Assembly: GCA_018644785.1 (NCBI GenBank) | Contig: JABGPV010000011.1 | Span: 1-42,410 of the forward strand | DNA: 42,410 bases | DNA from: Deltaproteobacteria bacterium | GTDB lineage: Bacteria; Desulfobacterota; DSM-4660; Desulfatiglandales; Desulfatiglandaceae | Reading direction: 5' to 3' | Shown: positions 1 to 6,978 of the stretch, piece by piece | Layout: each line of letters starts with the position of its first letter | Numbering within the stretch: the first letter of the stretch is position 1 | Translations under genes and position numbers: made by a program | Notes under the pieces: model-generated | Seen by the model: only the letters and a program-made list of their open reading frames with translations | Told to the model about the DNA's origin: nothing | The model's database searches: none

Positions 1-1
1 A

Positions 2-82
2 GTAGAGGATTTTTTCATGGGCCGTGTGAGCAATAAGGTTCTTCATCTGGCCAAAAACATGGCCGTGTGGGTGGTGGATTAG
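2..82 (+). CDS. Universal stress protein, C-terminal fragment (cut by window start)
   Basis: Reading frame 2 gives 26 residues and a TAG stop. The peptide contains GRVSNKVLHLAKNMAVWVVD, which is the shape of the last strand and helix of UspA-family proteins (G-x-V-S-x-K-V-x-x-x-A, then a hydrophobic strand). The 5' part lies outside the window, so length and nucleotide-binding class cannot be judged. Two further complete Usp genes lie about 3.3 kb downstream, so stress proteins are a theme of this region. The family call rests on the C-terminal pattern only. Confidence 0.6.
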   Translation, partial: VEDFFMGRVSNKVLHLAKNMAVWVVD

Positions 83-159
83 AGTGTAGCGTTTGGTTTA
101 CCTATGATTAAAGTAACGGTTCCCGGGTTCAAAGATCCCCGGCACAGGCGGGGGAGTCC

Positions 160-270
160 GTGTACACTGGAACAGTCTTTGTTGCCATACTGACAGGGGA
201 TATGATTATTGCCGCCTTGGTACAGGGATACATCTTTCAATCAATCGAAGGAGCACTATCCACGGGGTAG
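160..270 (+). CDS. Possible 36-residue membrane peptide (doubtful)
   Basis: A GTG-started frame of 36 codons encodes a mostly hydrophobic peptide that could form one membrane helix (core VFVAILTGDMIIAALVQGY). It ends 9 nt before the ATG of the 10-TM protein gene. There is a GGGGGAG-like purine run just upstream of the GTG. I do not recognise the peptide. It could be a small membrane protein translationally coupled to the exporter-like gene, or a remnant of a longer gene; an in-frame stop at 109-111 closes the frame upstream. Confidence 0.2.
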   Translation: MYTGTVFVAILTGDMIIAALVQGYIFQSIEGALSTG

Positions 271-279
271 CGGGATGCT

Positions 280-1341
280 ATGATTGAACAAATGGATCTA
301 TTCCCCATATTCATACATGCCTTGATGATCACCGTCTTTGTGTTTGTGATGATGCTTCTGGTTGATTTTATTGATGCCGCCAGTAAGAGACGCATGTCGG
401 ATATCATCAAGGGCGGTCCATGGCGACAGTATACCCTGGCATCTTTCTTGGGTTCGACTCCCGGCTGTCTTGGCGCTTTCATGAATGTGAGCCTGTATGT
501 TCACGGATTGATCAGTTTTGGGGCCATCGTGGGCGGAATGATTGCCACCTCCGGGGACGAGGCGTTTGTCATGCTTTCTCAGTTCCCGGGAACAGCGCTG
601 GTGCTTTTTTTGTTGTTATTCATCCTGGGCATCCTCTTCGCCTGGGTAAGCGATAAGCTTGTCCCGGTTTTTCGGATTGTACCGTGTGAATCGTGTGCAG
701 ATCTTGAGTGTGAAGAATGCCTGCCCGGCAACGCGCATGAGGAGAAAATAGGAGATATCTTCAGACCAGCCAATATCCTTAAGAATTTTCGTGCCATTTC
801 CTTCACCCGCTTTCTTCTCCTTGTGCTGATTCTCTTTTTCCTGGGTTTAGTCCTGACCGGGACCCTCGGACCCTCCGCATGGGGATGGAAACGGATTACT
901 TTTTTGTCCCTTTCAATAGGCACCCTATATATTATATCGCTTTGCTCTGAACACTACCTTCAGTCCCATATCTGGAAGCACATCATCAAGAAACATCTTT
1001 TCCGTGTCTTTTTATGGAGCTTCGGCGCTCTCCTTTTTGTGCACTGGGGCCTCGCATTCTGGAACCTCAATGCCATTATTCACGAGCATATGATATGGGT
1101 GTTGCTTCTCGGCGCTTTGATTGGGCTGATTCCCGAATCCGGGCCGCATCTGATATTCGTAATGATGTATGCACAGGGACTTATCCCTTTTTCGGTACTC
1201 TTCACCACCTCATTTGTTCAGGATGGACACGGGATGCTGCCCCTTCTTTCATACAGTCTGAAGGACTCCGTGCTGATCAAACTTTTTAATATCACTTTTG
1301 GACTTCTCAGCGGAGGGATCCTCTTTGCGCTGGGATTCTGA
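280..1341 (+). CDS. Putative 10-TM heavy-metal exporter (ArsP_2-like)
   Basis: A 353-residue polytopic membrane protein with about ten hydrophobic segments in two halves. The halves are joined by a hydrophilic loop with four cysteines (C136, C139, C144, C147; CESC...CEEC) that could bind metal. The first half has the STPGCLGAF and TSGDEAF motifs and the second half the GLIPESGPH motif; these are the inverted-repeat signatures I associate with the putative manganese/arsenic 10-TM exporter family. The start at 280 is the first ATG after a purine-rich stretch. Substrate is not deducible from sequence. It is followed by a sigma-54 activator gene on the same strand with a 64-nt gap. Confidence 0.7.
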   Translation: MIEQMDLFPIFIHALMITVFVFVMMLLVDFIDAASKRRMSDIIKGGPWRQYTLASFLGSTPGCLGAFMNVSLYVHGLISFGAIVGGMIATSGDEAFVMLSQFPGTALVLFLLLFILGILFAWVSDKLVPVFRIVPCESCADLECEECLPGNAHEEKIGDIFRPANILKNFRAISFTRFLLLVLILFFLGLVLTGTLGPSAWGWKRITFLSLSIGTLYIISLCSEHYLQSHIWKHIIKKHLFRVFLWSFGALLFVHWGLAFWNLNAIIHEHMIWVLLLGALIGLIPESGPHLIFVMMYAQGLIPFSVLFTTSFVQDGHGMLPLLSYSLKDSVLIKLFNITFGLLSGGILFALGF

Positions 1342-1405
1342 GCAAAGGTTTTTAAGCATGAGCGGTCGTCAGAGATAAATAAGCATATAATGGAGTGTGG
1401 GCCTA

Positions 1406-2794
1406 ATGGAAAACAAAAACTGTACATCCCGCAAGTCATTTTTAGATGAAGCATCGCCGGAACGCTTTGAGGCTGTGATTCACAGTATCACCGATGGGGT
1501 CTTTACGGTTGATAAGGATTGGCGCATCACCTGCTTCAACCCTGCTGCCGAGAAGATCACCGGTGTGCCGAAATCAGAGGCAATGGGACAAAAATGCTAT
1601 GAGGTTTTCAAATCAAATATATGCAAAGACGCCTGTGCCATGCAATATACCATTGAAACGGCCCATCCGGTGGTAAACCTGATGGTGTATATCACCGACA
1701 GGAAGGGCGCCCAGGTTCCTGTCAGCGTTTCTACGGCCCTTTTCAGGGATAATAAAGGTGAATTAATCGGTGGCGTAGAAACTTTCCGAGATCTGCGGCA
1801 GGTCGAAGAATTACAAAAAAAAATAGGGGAGAAATATTCTTTTGAGGATATTATCAGTAAAAACAAAAAGATCAGGGAGATTCTGGATATCCTCCCCACC
1901 GTGGCAATGAGCGAAAGCAGTGTTCTAATCACAGGAGAGACCGGAACAGGCAAAGAGCTTTTCGCCCGCGCGCTTCACAACTTGAGCGAACGTGCCGGCA
2001 AGGCCTTTATCGCCGTCAATTGCGGCGGGTTTCCTGAAACCCTTATCGAGTCGGAGCTCTTCGGCTATGAAGCCGGTGCTTTCACGGGCGCCGCAAAAGC
2101 CAAGCCGGGCCGTTTCAAGTTGGCCGAGGGAGGAACCCTTTTTCTCGACGAAATCGGTGACCTGCCTTCCCTCCTGCAGGTTAAGCTGCTGCGGGTGCTT
2201 CAGGAAAAGGCCTACGAGCCCCTCGGGGGCGTACAAACCCAAAAGGCTGATGTCCGAATCGTGGCCGCAACAAACCGCAACCTGGAGGCAATGGTCGCGG
2301 AGGGCACTTTCAGACAGGATCTCTATTACCGGGTGAATGTGATCAAGCTGGAAATTCCACCGCTCCGCCATCGGATGGAAGACGTTCCCCTATTGATAGA
2401 CCACTTCCTTAGACATTTTTCAACGCTTCACGACAAAGATATCAATGGTGTTTCTCCCCGTGCCTTGAATGTCCTGATGAGCCATAATTATCCCGGGAAT
2501 ATCCGGGAATTAGACAACATGATCGAGCATGGCTGCGTCCTCTGCCAGGGGGGAATGATTAGAACGGAAAACTTACCCGATTGGATCCACCAACCCACAG
2601 AGACCCTGGGGGCCGATTTAAGCCTGGAAGAAGTGGAAAAACAATTCATCATTTCGGTCTTGAAAAAGAATGACTGGAACCGGCTCGCAACGGCCAATGA
2701 TTTGAAAATCCATAAAACCACCCTGTTCCGCAAGATCAAAAAATTAGGCATTCAACTCCCCGACCAGGATGGCCGCTCGTCCAGAAATAGTTAG
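1406..2794 (+). CDS. Sigma-54-dependent activator with PAS sensor (EBP1)
   Basis: A 462-residue enhancer-binding protein. Residues about 18-130 form a PAS domain with a cysteine group (C64, C73, C77) that may hold a redox or metal cofactor. The AAA+ domain spans about 145-385, with Walker A GETGTGKE (177-184), the sigma-54 contact loop GAFTGA (224-229) and Walker B LFLDEIGD. A Fis-type helix-turn-helix is at the C-terminus. I chose ATG 1406 because GGAG lies ten bases upstream; a GTG at 1397 is badly spaced. Two near-identical candidate operator sites begin 2 nt after its stop, followed by a sigma-54 promoter, so it probably activates the gene at 3015 and perhaps the Usp genes behind it. The signal is unknown. 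Confidence 0.9.
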   Translation: MENKNCTSRKSFLDEASPERFEAVIHSITDGVFTVDKDWRITCFNPAAEKITGVPKSEAMGQKCYEVFKSNICKDACAMQYTIETAHPVVNLMVYITDRKGAQVPVSVSTALFRDNKGELIGGVETFRDLRQVEELQKKIGEKYSFEDIISKNKKIREILDILPTVAMSESSVLITGETGTGKELFARALHNLSERAGKAFIAVNCGGFPETLIESELFGYEAGAFTGAAKAKPGRFKLAEGGTLFLDEIGDLPSLLQVKLLRVLQEKAYEPLGGVQTQKADVRIVAATNRNLEAMVAEGTFRQDLYYRVNVIKLEIPPLRHRMEDVPLLIDHFLRHFSTLHDKDINGVSPRALNVLMSHNYPGNIRELDNMIEHGCVLCQGGMIRTENLPDWIHQPTETLGADLSLEEVEKQFIISVLKKNDWNRLATANDLKIHKTTLFRKIKKLGIQLPDQDGRSSRNS

Positions 2795-2795
2795 G

Positions 2796-2844
2796 GTAGC
2801 AGATTTGCACTCAGGGGAGCGAATCGAGTAGCAGTTCTGCTCCT
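2796..2844 (+). promoter_or_regulatory. Paired upstream activator sites, probably for EBP1
   Basis: Two related sequences start at 2796 (GTAGCAGATTTGCACTC) and 2828 (GTAGCAGTTCTGCTCCT). The second has the perfect dyad AGCAG-tt-CTGCT. They are 32 bp apart, about three helical turns, so they would face the same side of the DNA. The dyad centre is about 106 bp upstream of the -24 element at 2942, a normal enhancer distance for a sigma-54 activator. They sit directly behind the EBP1 gene. EBP1 binding is an inference. Confidence 0.5.
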
Positions 2845-2940
2845 GTCCCTTGGCCTCCATTTTTTCTACTTTCATTTCAAAACACCATAACCGCCTGAAT
2901 AAACATGCAAAACATATCATGGGCGCTGAACCGCATTTTG

Positions 2941-2956
2941 TGGCATGAATTATGCT
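2941..2956 (+). promoter_or_regulatory. Sigma-54 (-24/-12) promoter for the four-cysteine protein gene
   Basis: TGGCATGAATTATGCT has the invariant GG (2942-2943) and GC (2954-2955) separated by exactly ten bases, matching the TGGCAC-N5-TTGC consensus apart from two weaker positions. The predicted start is near 2967, giving a leader of about 48 nt before the ATG at 3015. Confidence 0.6.
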
Positions 2957-3014
2957 CATATAGAACAGTGAAAGCAGCATAAACCATAAACCACCAACAA
3001 AAAAGGAGAACACC

Positions 3015-3200
3015 ATGGCTGATGACAAGAGACAAAAGATGACCACCGATACCCACCAACCGGCTCGTCCCTTGAAATTTTTTAAGGACACAGGAAATTG
3101 CGGCTGGCTCTGCGACAAGGACATTGACCCTGAGAAGGATTTCCGGGAGCAGGGTTGCTGGAGTTGTGACGAGATGGCATTTCCCGACGGCGGGCGCTAA
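3015..3200 (+). CDS. Small four-cysteine protein of unknown function
   Basis: A 61-residue soluble protein with a strong ribosome site (AAAAAGGAGAACACC). Its only cysteines form two pairs, C29-x3-C33 (GNCGWLC) and C48-x2-C51 (GCWSC), which looks like a four-Cys metal site or a redox pair. The N-terminal 25 residues are polar and probably flexible. It has its own sigma-54 promoter directly behind a sigma-54 activator gene, so it is likely the first gene of that activator's regulon. I do not recognise a named family. Confidence 0.7.
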   Translation: MADDKRQKMTTDTHQPARPLKFFKDTGNCGWLCDKDIDPEKDFREQGCWSCDEMAFPDGGR

Positions 3201-3251
3201 ACCGTTGCACGTGGGATATCCTCAACCGCCTGGCGGATCACACTGCTCTGA

Positions 3252-3274
3252 GGGTGGTCTGCCAGGACATGCCA
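3252..3274 (+). repeat. 23-bp direct repeat, copy 1
   Basis: A 23-bp sequence (starting GGGTGGTCTGCCAGG) recurs identically at 4330-4352. Both copies are intergenic, read in the same direction, and are followed after one mismatched base by GGG. Within the unit TGCCA occurs twice, five bases apart, and TGG-N4-CCA forms a small dyad. Copy 1 lies 43 nt upstream of the first Usp gene. Confidence 0.6.
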
Positions 3275-3317
3275 AGGGGATATATAAAACACTCATTAAG
3301 GATAAGGAGACTTCGTT

Positions 3318-3776
3318 ATGTATAAAAAAATATTGTTTTGCGCATGCCTCACGGAATTCTGCGAGCACGTATTTAAATTCAGTCTTAAAACGGCCAAAGA
3401 CAACGACGCAAGGCTCTGGATCTATCATGGGCTGGGACGTCTTAACATGAGTGAAGATGAGGTTACAAACGCCGTAAAGGATGCTGAGATACGGTTGGGT
3501 GAACTTTTTGGGGAAAAAATGAAGCAGCAGGGTTTCGACAATTATGCCATCAATGTCTCGGACGGTGACGTCGTCAGTGAAATTACAAAACTGGCAAGGA
3601 ACATAACCGCTGACGTAACGATTATGGGAACGTCTACGAAGCCCCCCCTTGCGGCGGGAGAAAGCGTAACCATGAGTCCTTTGGGAACGGTTACCGCCGA
3701 AACGCTCCTCTGGACCCCCTGCCCGGTACTGGTAGTTCCCCCCGCAATGGTACCAGGACTTGCAAGAAGAAAATAA
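3318..3776 (+). CDS. Universal stress protein (UspA family)
   Basis: A 152-residue single-domain Usp with a good ribosome site (AAGGATAAGGAGA). It begins with the typical strand MYKKILFCACLTEFCEH and ends with the strand CPVLVVPP. The expected nucleotide-binding loop region reads IMGTSTKPPLAAGESVTMSPLGTVTAETL in pieces and only loosely fits G-x2-G-x9-G-S/T, so ATP binding is uncertain. Two cysteines, C8 and C14, lie at the start where Usp proteins carry the adenine-contacting Asp, which is unusual. It is followed 42 nt later by a second Usp. Confidence 0.85.
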   Translation: MYKKILFCACLTEFCEHVFKFSLKTAKDNDARLWIYHGLGRLNMSEDEVTNAVKDAEIRLGELFGEKMKQQGFDNYAINVSDGDVVSEITKLARNITADVTIMGTSTKPPLAAGESVTMSPLGTVTAETLLWTPCPVLVVPPAMVPGLARRK

Positions 3777-3818
3777 CGCTCATTAATCCATTTGAGTATT
3801 AACATGCGAGGTGGAAAT

Positions 3819-4274
3819 ATGGATATCAAGAAATTGCTGTGGCCCAATGACCTGTCCGAATGTTCCGAAAGGGCGCTTCCCTTTGTCAAATCCCTGGCCA
3901 AAAAATACGATGCGGAGGTCCACGTCCTTTATGTCTTACAAGATTTGACCAAACGTGGGGCCTGGTATGGGGATTTCGACCCATCCCGCATCAAAAAGCT
4001 TCAGCAATGGGAAGAAGAAACTGCAAGGAAGCGGCAGGCCGAGCTTTGCAAAAAACATTTTGAGGATTGCGATAAGTTTTCAAAGCATATTCGCATTGGC
4101 GATCCAGCCCAGGAGATTCTCAAAGTGGTTGAAGAAGAAAACATGGACATGGTCGTGATTTGCAGAAAAGGAGAAAAAGAAAACAACCAGTTTAAGATGG
4201 GCGGTGTAGCGGAAAAGATTGTCAGAAACGCGCCCGTATCCGTTGTTACCGTTCCACAAGGTGATGAGAAATGA
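3819..4274 (+). CDS. Universal stress protein (UspA family)
   Basis: A 151-residue Usp starting MDIKKLLWPNDLSECSERA, with the classic N-terminal strand and an Asp in the adenine-contact position. The C-terminal part has ADMVVI-like and GGVAEKIVRNAPVSVVTVP elements, again an imperfect nucleotide loop. I chose ATG 3819 because AGGTGG sits five bases before it; upstream TTG (3792) and ATG (3804) starts in the same frame are less well placed. It probably belongs with the upstream Usp and the small four-Cys gene. The last 16 bases of the gene region (CAAGGTGATGAGAAAT) recur at 5231, after the TPR gene. Confidence 0.85.
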   Translation: MDIKKLLWPNDLSECSERALPFVKSLAKKYDAEVHVLYVLQDLTKRGAWYGDFDPSRIKKLQQWEEETARKRQAELCKKHFEDCDKFSKHIRIGDPAQEILKVVEEENMDMVVICRKGEKENNQFKMGGVAEKIVRNAPVSVVTVPQGDEK

Positions 4275-4329
4275 ATGCTTTTGGCGAGATTGCAAAAGAG
4301 GTCTGGGTTATTGAGAAAAATCCAAAAGC

Positions 4330-4352
4330 GGGTGGTCTGCCAGGACATGCCA
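4330..4352 (+). repeat. 23-bp direct repeat, copy 2
   Basis: Identical to 3252-3274. This copy ends 4 nt before the GTG start of the TPR gene, so its GGGGG tail forms that gene's apparent Shine-Dalgarno. The placement suggests either a mobile short repeat that has supplied a translation signal or a functional 5' element shared by two genes. Confidence 0.6.
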
Positions 4353-4356
4353 GGGG

Positions 4357-5211
4357 GTGAAAACCGTGTACCATCATGGCACAAAAACAGATTATCCATC
4401 GGCCGAAACTCAAACAGAGGCCGGTCTGAAATTTGCTAGAGGAGGCCGGATCGAGGAGGCCGTAGCGGCATTTACCCGGGCCATCGAACTGGACAGCAGC
4501 CGATGGGAGGCGTATCGGCTCCGGGGGATCGCCTATGCCCGGCTGGCGCAACATCCATCGGCCATCAGGGACTTTAATGTGGCCCTCCTACACAATCCCG
4601 AATGTGCCGGATGCCTGTATGAACGGGGAACCGTAAAAATGCTTTCCGGGGAGATGGCAGAGGCCGTGGAGGACTTTTCCAAATGTCTGGAACTCGACCC
4701 TGAACATGCGGCGGCATATTCGTCTCGTGCAGGGATTCGCATGAGGGAAGGGCTTTACCAGGAAGCGCTGGAGGATATTAGTAGCGCCCTATTGCTCACA
4801 CCGCAAAATCCTGATTATTTGCACAACCGGGCCGTGATCCTGGCAGCTTTAGGGCATTACGGAAAAGCGATACGGGACTATGAGCGTGTGATAGAGATCA
4901 ACCCAAGAAGCGCGGGCTCATATAATAATTTAGCCTGGCTCCTTACCATGGCAGACGACCCTTCATATCGCGACTGCACAAAGGCGATCGCTTATGCCGG
5001 AAAGGCTCTGGAAATGGGGAAAAACGGCGCCTGGATGGATACGCTGGCTGCTGCTTATGCGGAGTGTGGCGAGTTTGAAAAAGCAGTGAGTATCGAGACA
5101 GAAGCCTACAAATTATCCAGGCCACCCAATGAAAATTTTAACAAGCGGATTGAGATCTACAAAACGGGCAAGACCTATGCGCAGTGGCGGGAAACTGAGC
5201 GATTAAATTAA
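4357..5211 (+). CDS. Tetratricopeptide-repeat protein
   Basis: A 284-residue soluble protein made mostly of TPR motifs (for example ALxxDSSRWEAYRLRGIAYARL and ECLELDPEHAAAYSSRA-type units), roughly five full repeats plus a degenerate C-terminal pair. The frame opens with GTG 4357 just after a GGGGG run contributed by the 23-bp repeat; no better ATG is available in frame. There is no signal peptide, so it is cytoplasmic. TPR proteins are protein-interaction scaffolds; the partner is unknown. It follows two Usp genes with an 82-nt gap. Confidence 0.8.
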   Translation: MKTVYHHGTKTDYPSAETQTEAGLKFARGGRIEEAVAAFTRAIELDSSRWEAYRLRGIAYARLAQHPSAIRDFNVALLHNPECAGCLYERGTVKMLSGEMAEAVEDFSKCLELDPEHAAAYSSRAGIRMREGLYQEALEDISSALLLTPQNPDYLHNRAVILAALGHYGKAIRDYERVIEINPRSAGSYNNLAWLLTMADDPSYRDCTKAIAYAGKALEMGKNGAWMDTLAAAYAECGEFEKAVSIETEAYKLSRPPNENFNKRIEIYKTGKTYAQWRETERLN

Positions 5212-5230
5212 CGGAAAAGCCAATATTCGG

Positions 5231-5246
5231 CAAGGTGATGAGAAAT
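5231..5246 (+). repeat. 16-bp copy of the Usp gene 3' end
   Basis: CAAGGTGATGAGAAAT is identical to 4257-4272, which encodes QGDEK and the stop of the second Usp. At 5231 the same frame also reads QGDEK then TAA. This looks like the residue of a duplicated or lost Usp gene. Confidence 0.45.
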
Positions 5247-5402
5247 AATGGCGGAAGATATAACCATGGGTATTATTTCGTTTCAACGTATGGACAACCT
5301 GTATATAATGCCCCAAAATAAAAGGACGTCTTGATTTGAACCGTTTCGCGACGGCGCTGGACTTTTAAAATTGCCTCAAAAAAACATTTTTGGAGCGAAG
5401 AG

Positions 5403-6071
5403 ATGAAACCAGAAGAAGAGGCCGCTTTACACCATAAGAACCTGCTCATGGATCAGCTGGAAGCGCTGAAAACCAGGATTATGGGAATCCATGCGGACAT
5501 CCCGTGCCTCAAAGAACGCCTGGAGTTAAGCAACCTGCTGCAGAAACTGTATGAAATCCGGGAAAGGCTCAACCAGCTGGAAAAAGCCCTGTTGCAAACA
5601 CATCTCAAATGTTCCATCTCGCCGGGCATCCAGGTGCCGGGCCCGGTGATCCTGGCCCTTTCCCGGCTCAGCGAAAAGCGTCACGGGGCCATCATCGCCC
5701 TCGTCCAGGACGACAACCTGGACGACTTACTCGAGGGCGGCGTCCATATTAACGCACCCATCAGCGTACCCCTCCTGGAAAACCTGTTCTATCCCGGCAG
5801 CCCGCTGCATGACGGCGCCGTAATAATTCGTGACAACCGCATTCAAAAAGCGGGGGTGTTGCTGCCCTTGGCCCCTCATTCCCCCGAAATAGACCGTTTG
5901 GGTCTGGCCTCTCGTCACCGGGCCGCACTGGGGCTCAGCCGCGCCAGCGATGCCCTGGTGATTGTGGTGTCTGAAGAAAAAGGCTGGATTTCCATGGCAT
6001 TGAAAGATCAATTATATCCCAACCTGGGCACTTTTGCCCTGCTGGAAAACCTGGGCAGCCCCAGGGAATAA
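5403..6071 (+). CDS. Diadenylate cyclase, soluble CdaS-like (DisA_N domain)
   Basis: A 222-residue protein that should make cyclic di-AMP from two ATP. Residues 1-68 form two charged helices with coiled-coil character and no membrane segment. This resembles the N-terminal helical region of CdaS rather than the membrane-bound CdaA. The catalytic domain (about 75-215) keeps the key motifs LHDGAVI (DGA 137-139), SRHRAALG (RHR 171-173) and VSEEKG (190-194), so it is predicted active. GGAG precedes the ATG at 5403. The next gene is a small selenoprotein 50 nt downstream, probably co-transcribed. In CdaS the N-terminal helices are autoinhibitory; whether that holds here is inference. Confidence 0.85.
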   Translation: MKPEEEAALHHKNLLMDQLEALKTRIMGIHADIPCLKERLELSNLLQKLYEIRERLNQLEKALLQTHLKCSISPGIQVPGPVILALSRLSEKRHGAIIALVQDDNLDDLLEGGVHINAPISVPLLENLFYPGSPLHDGAVIIRDNRIQKAGVLLPLAPHSPEIDRLGLASRHRAALGLSRASDALVIVVSEEKGWISMALKDQLYPNLGTFALLENLGSPRE

Positions 6072-6121
6072 CAGGCCGGAAACACCGCCTGAAAATGATG
6101 ACTTGAAAGGAGAAACAAAAG

Positions 6122-6382
6122 ATGATTGACATGGTAGTGTTTCACAGTGGCAATCCCGGCTGAAGGAGTTGTCAGGCGGCCATAGGCGTGGCCGAAAAAA
6201 TCAAGGAAAAAATGGGGGATGACATCCATCTGGGGATCTTTACCAATGATTCCATGGAGGCCATGAATTATAAACTCAGGAGTGCCACCACTGTGTTCGT
6301 AAACGGGGAGCAGCTTCCCTTGGAAACGGTGCTTTCCGTTGAAAAAATGTCGGCATATCTGGAAGGGCTTTCGTCCCGCTAA
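6122..6382 (+). CDS. Small thioredoxin-like selenoprotein (UxxC), in-frame TGA at 6161
   Basis: The ATG at 6122 (AAAGGAG 11 nt upstream) opens a frame that meets TGA at 6161-6163 and then runs uninterrupted to TAA at 6382, giving 86 residues if TGA is read as selenocysteine. The Sec, U14, lies in HSGNPG-U-RSC, a UxxC redox motif straight after a beta strand (MVVFHSG), as in thioredoxin-fold proteins. Downstream the protein has the expected second strand, a helix and VFVNGEQLP. A 6-bp perfect hairpin sits 13-31 nt after the TGA (listed separately). A conventional gene caller would start at GTG 6188 and lose the active site. The substrate is unknown. Confidence 0.8.
6177..6194 (+). promoter_or_regulatory. 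Predicted bacterial SECIS hairpin for the UxxC selenoprotein
   Basis: CGGCCA-TAGGCG-TGGCCG forms a perfect 6-bp stem with a six-base loop. The loop guanines at 6185-6186 are about 22 nt downstream of the TGA (6161-6163), inside the 16-37 nt window of bacterial SECIS elements read by SelB. Confidence 0.6.
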
Positions 6383-6422
6383 ATAGTTTACATTGGCTTT
6401 CAAGCCGTCGCAACCCCAAAAA

Positions 6423-6471
6423 AAATCGCAAGTTGACCCCCGTGGTCAATTCGGGGATCAACTTGCGATTT
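6423..6471. terminator. Large inverted repeat, possible terminator or RNA hairpin
   Basis: AAATCGCAAGTTGA-type arms at 6423-6441 and 6453-6471 are complementary over 19 bp with one G-T wobble, with an 11-base loop. A run of eight A lies just left of the left arm, so only a transcript of the minus strand would end in a U run. On the plus strand the hairpin follows the selenoprotein gene by 40 nt without a U tract. It may separate the selenoprotein operon from the sulfur cluster. Confidence 0.5.
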
Positions 6472-6697
6472 GGAAGGGGGCAACGATATTTTAAGGAGGC
6501 TATGCCAAGCTTCGTGCCCGTGTGGTTATAAAGGTCGAGCAAGATACATGCCGAAAAACCAATATTGGGCCAGCCGCATGGCTATACCGATCAAACTACA
6601 GCTTTTATCATGATATTTAAGTGGGTTAGCGAATAGTATCGACACCCACAACTGAAATCCATAACGATCCAACCCGCCCGAATAATCCGCTTAACGC

Positions 6698-6711
6698 TTA
6701 ACACATGTTAA
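6698..6711. promoter_or_regulatory. Candidate EBP2 enhancer dyad, dsrE operon
   Basis: TTAACA-CA-TGTTAA, a 6-2-6 inverted repeat. The reverse-complement version of the same 14 bases occurs at 10014-10027, in front of the tusA operon and the EBP2 gene. Its centre is about 120 bp upstream of the -24 GG at 6824. Additional TTAAC half-sites flank it. Confidence 0.65.
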
Positions 6712-6822
6712 AGAAATATTTGCTTAACAATTGAACATACAGACATCTATATTGGGGGGATGCTCAGGTAAAAAGGGCGAAAAAGCCTTTATTCACCTTC
6801 ATTTATTGAAAATAACTTCTGA

Positions 6823-6838
6823 CGGCATTGTTTTTGCA
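6823..6838 (+). promoter_or_regulatory. Sigma-54 promoter for the DsrE-like operon
   Basis: CGGCATTGTTTTTGCA has GG (6824-6825) and GC (6836-6837) exactly ten bases apart and a good TTGCA -12 element. The predicted start is near 6849, giving a leader of about 130 nt to the ATG at 6979. Confidence 0.65.
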
Positions 6839-6978
6839 TGATAACGGCTGGATGTTTGGGAGGAATCCGACGACATACTTTCGTGATGAGAAAATGAGAT
6901 TGTCTCCATCCACAGAAGAAGTGAAATCCTGAAAAGGATGGTTTGTAACATATAACATAAAGCAAACAGGAGAGAAAA

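Larger units (their letters stand above)
6383..6978. other. Long intergenic regulatory region (596 bp)
   Basis: No convincing protein gene. It contains a large inverted repeat (6423-6471), a TTAACA-N2-TGTTAA dyad (6698-6711) and a sigma-54 promoter (6824-6837). A nine-codon frame with a good ribosome site (AAGGAGGCT, ATG 6502) exists but is too short to call. The rest shows no feature I can name. Confidence 0.6.

Noticed and set aside
5248..5334. 28-codon frame between the TPR and cyclase genes
   Set aside because: Poorly spaced ribosome site, no recognisable composition, and it overlaps the copied Usp tail.
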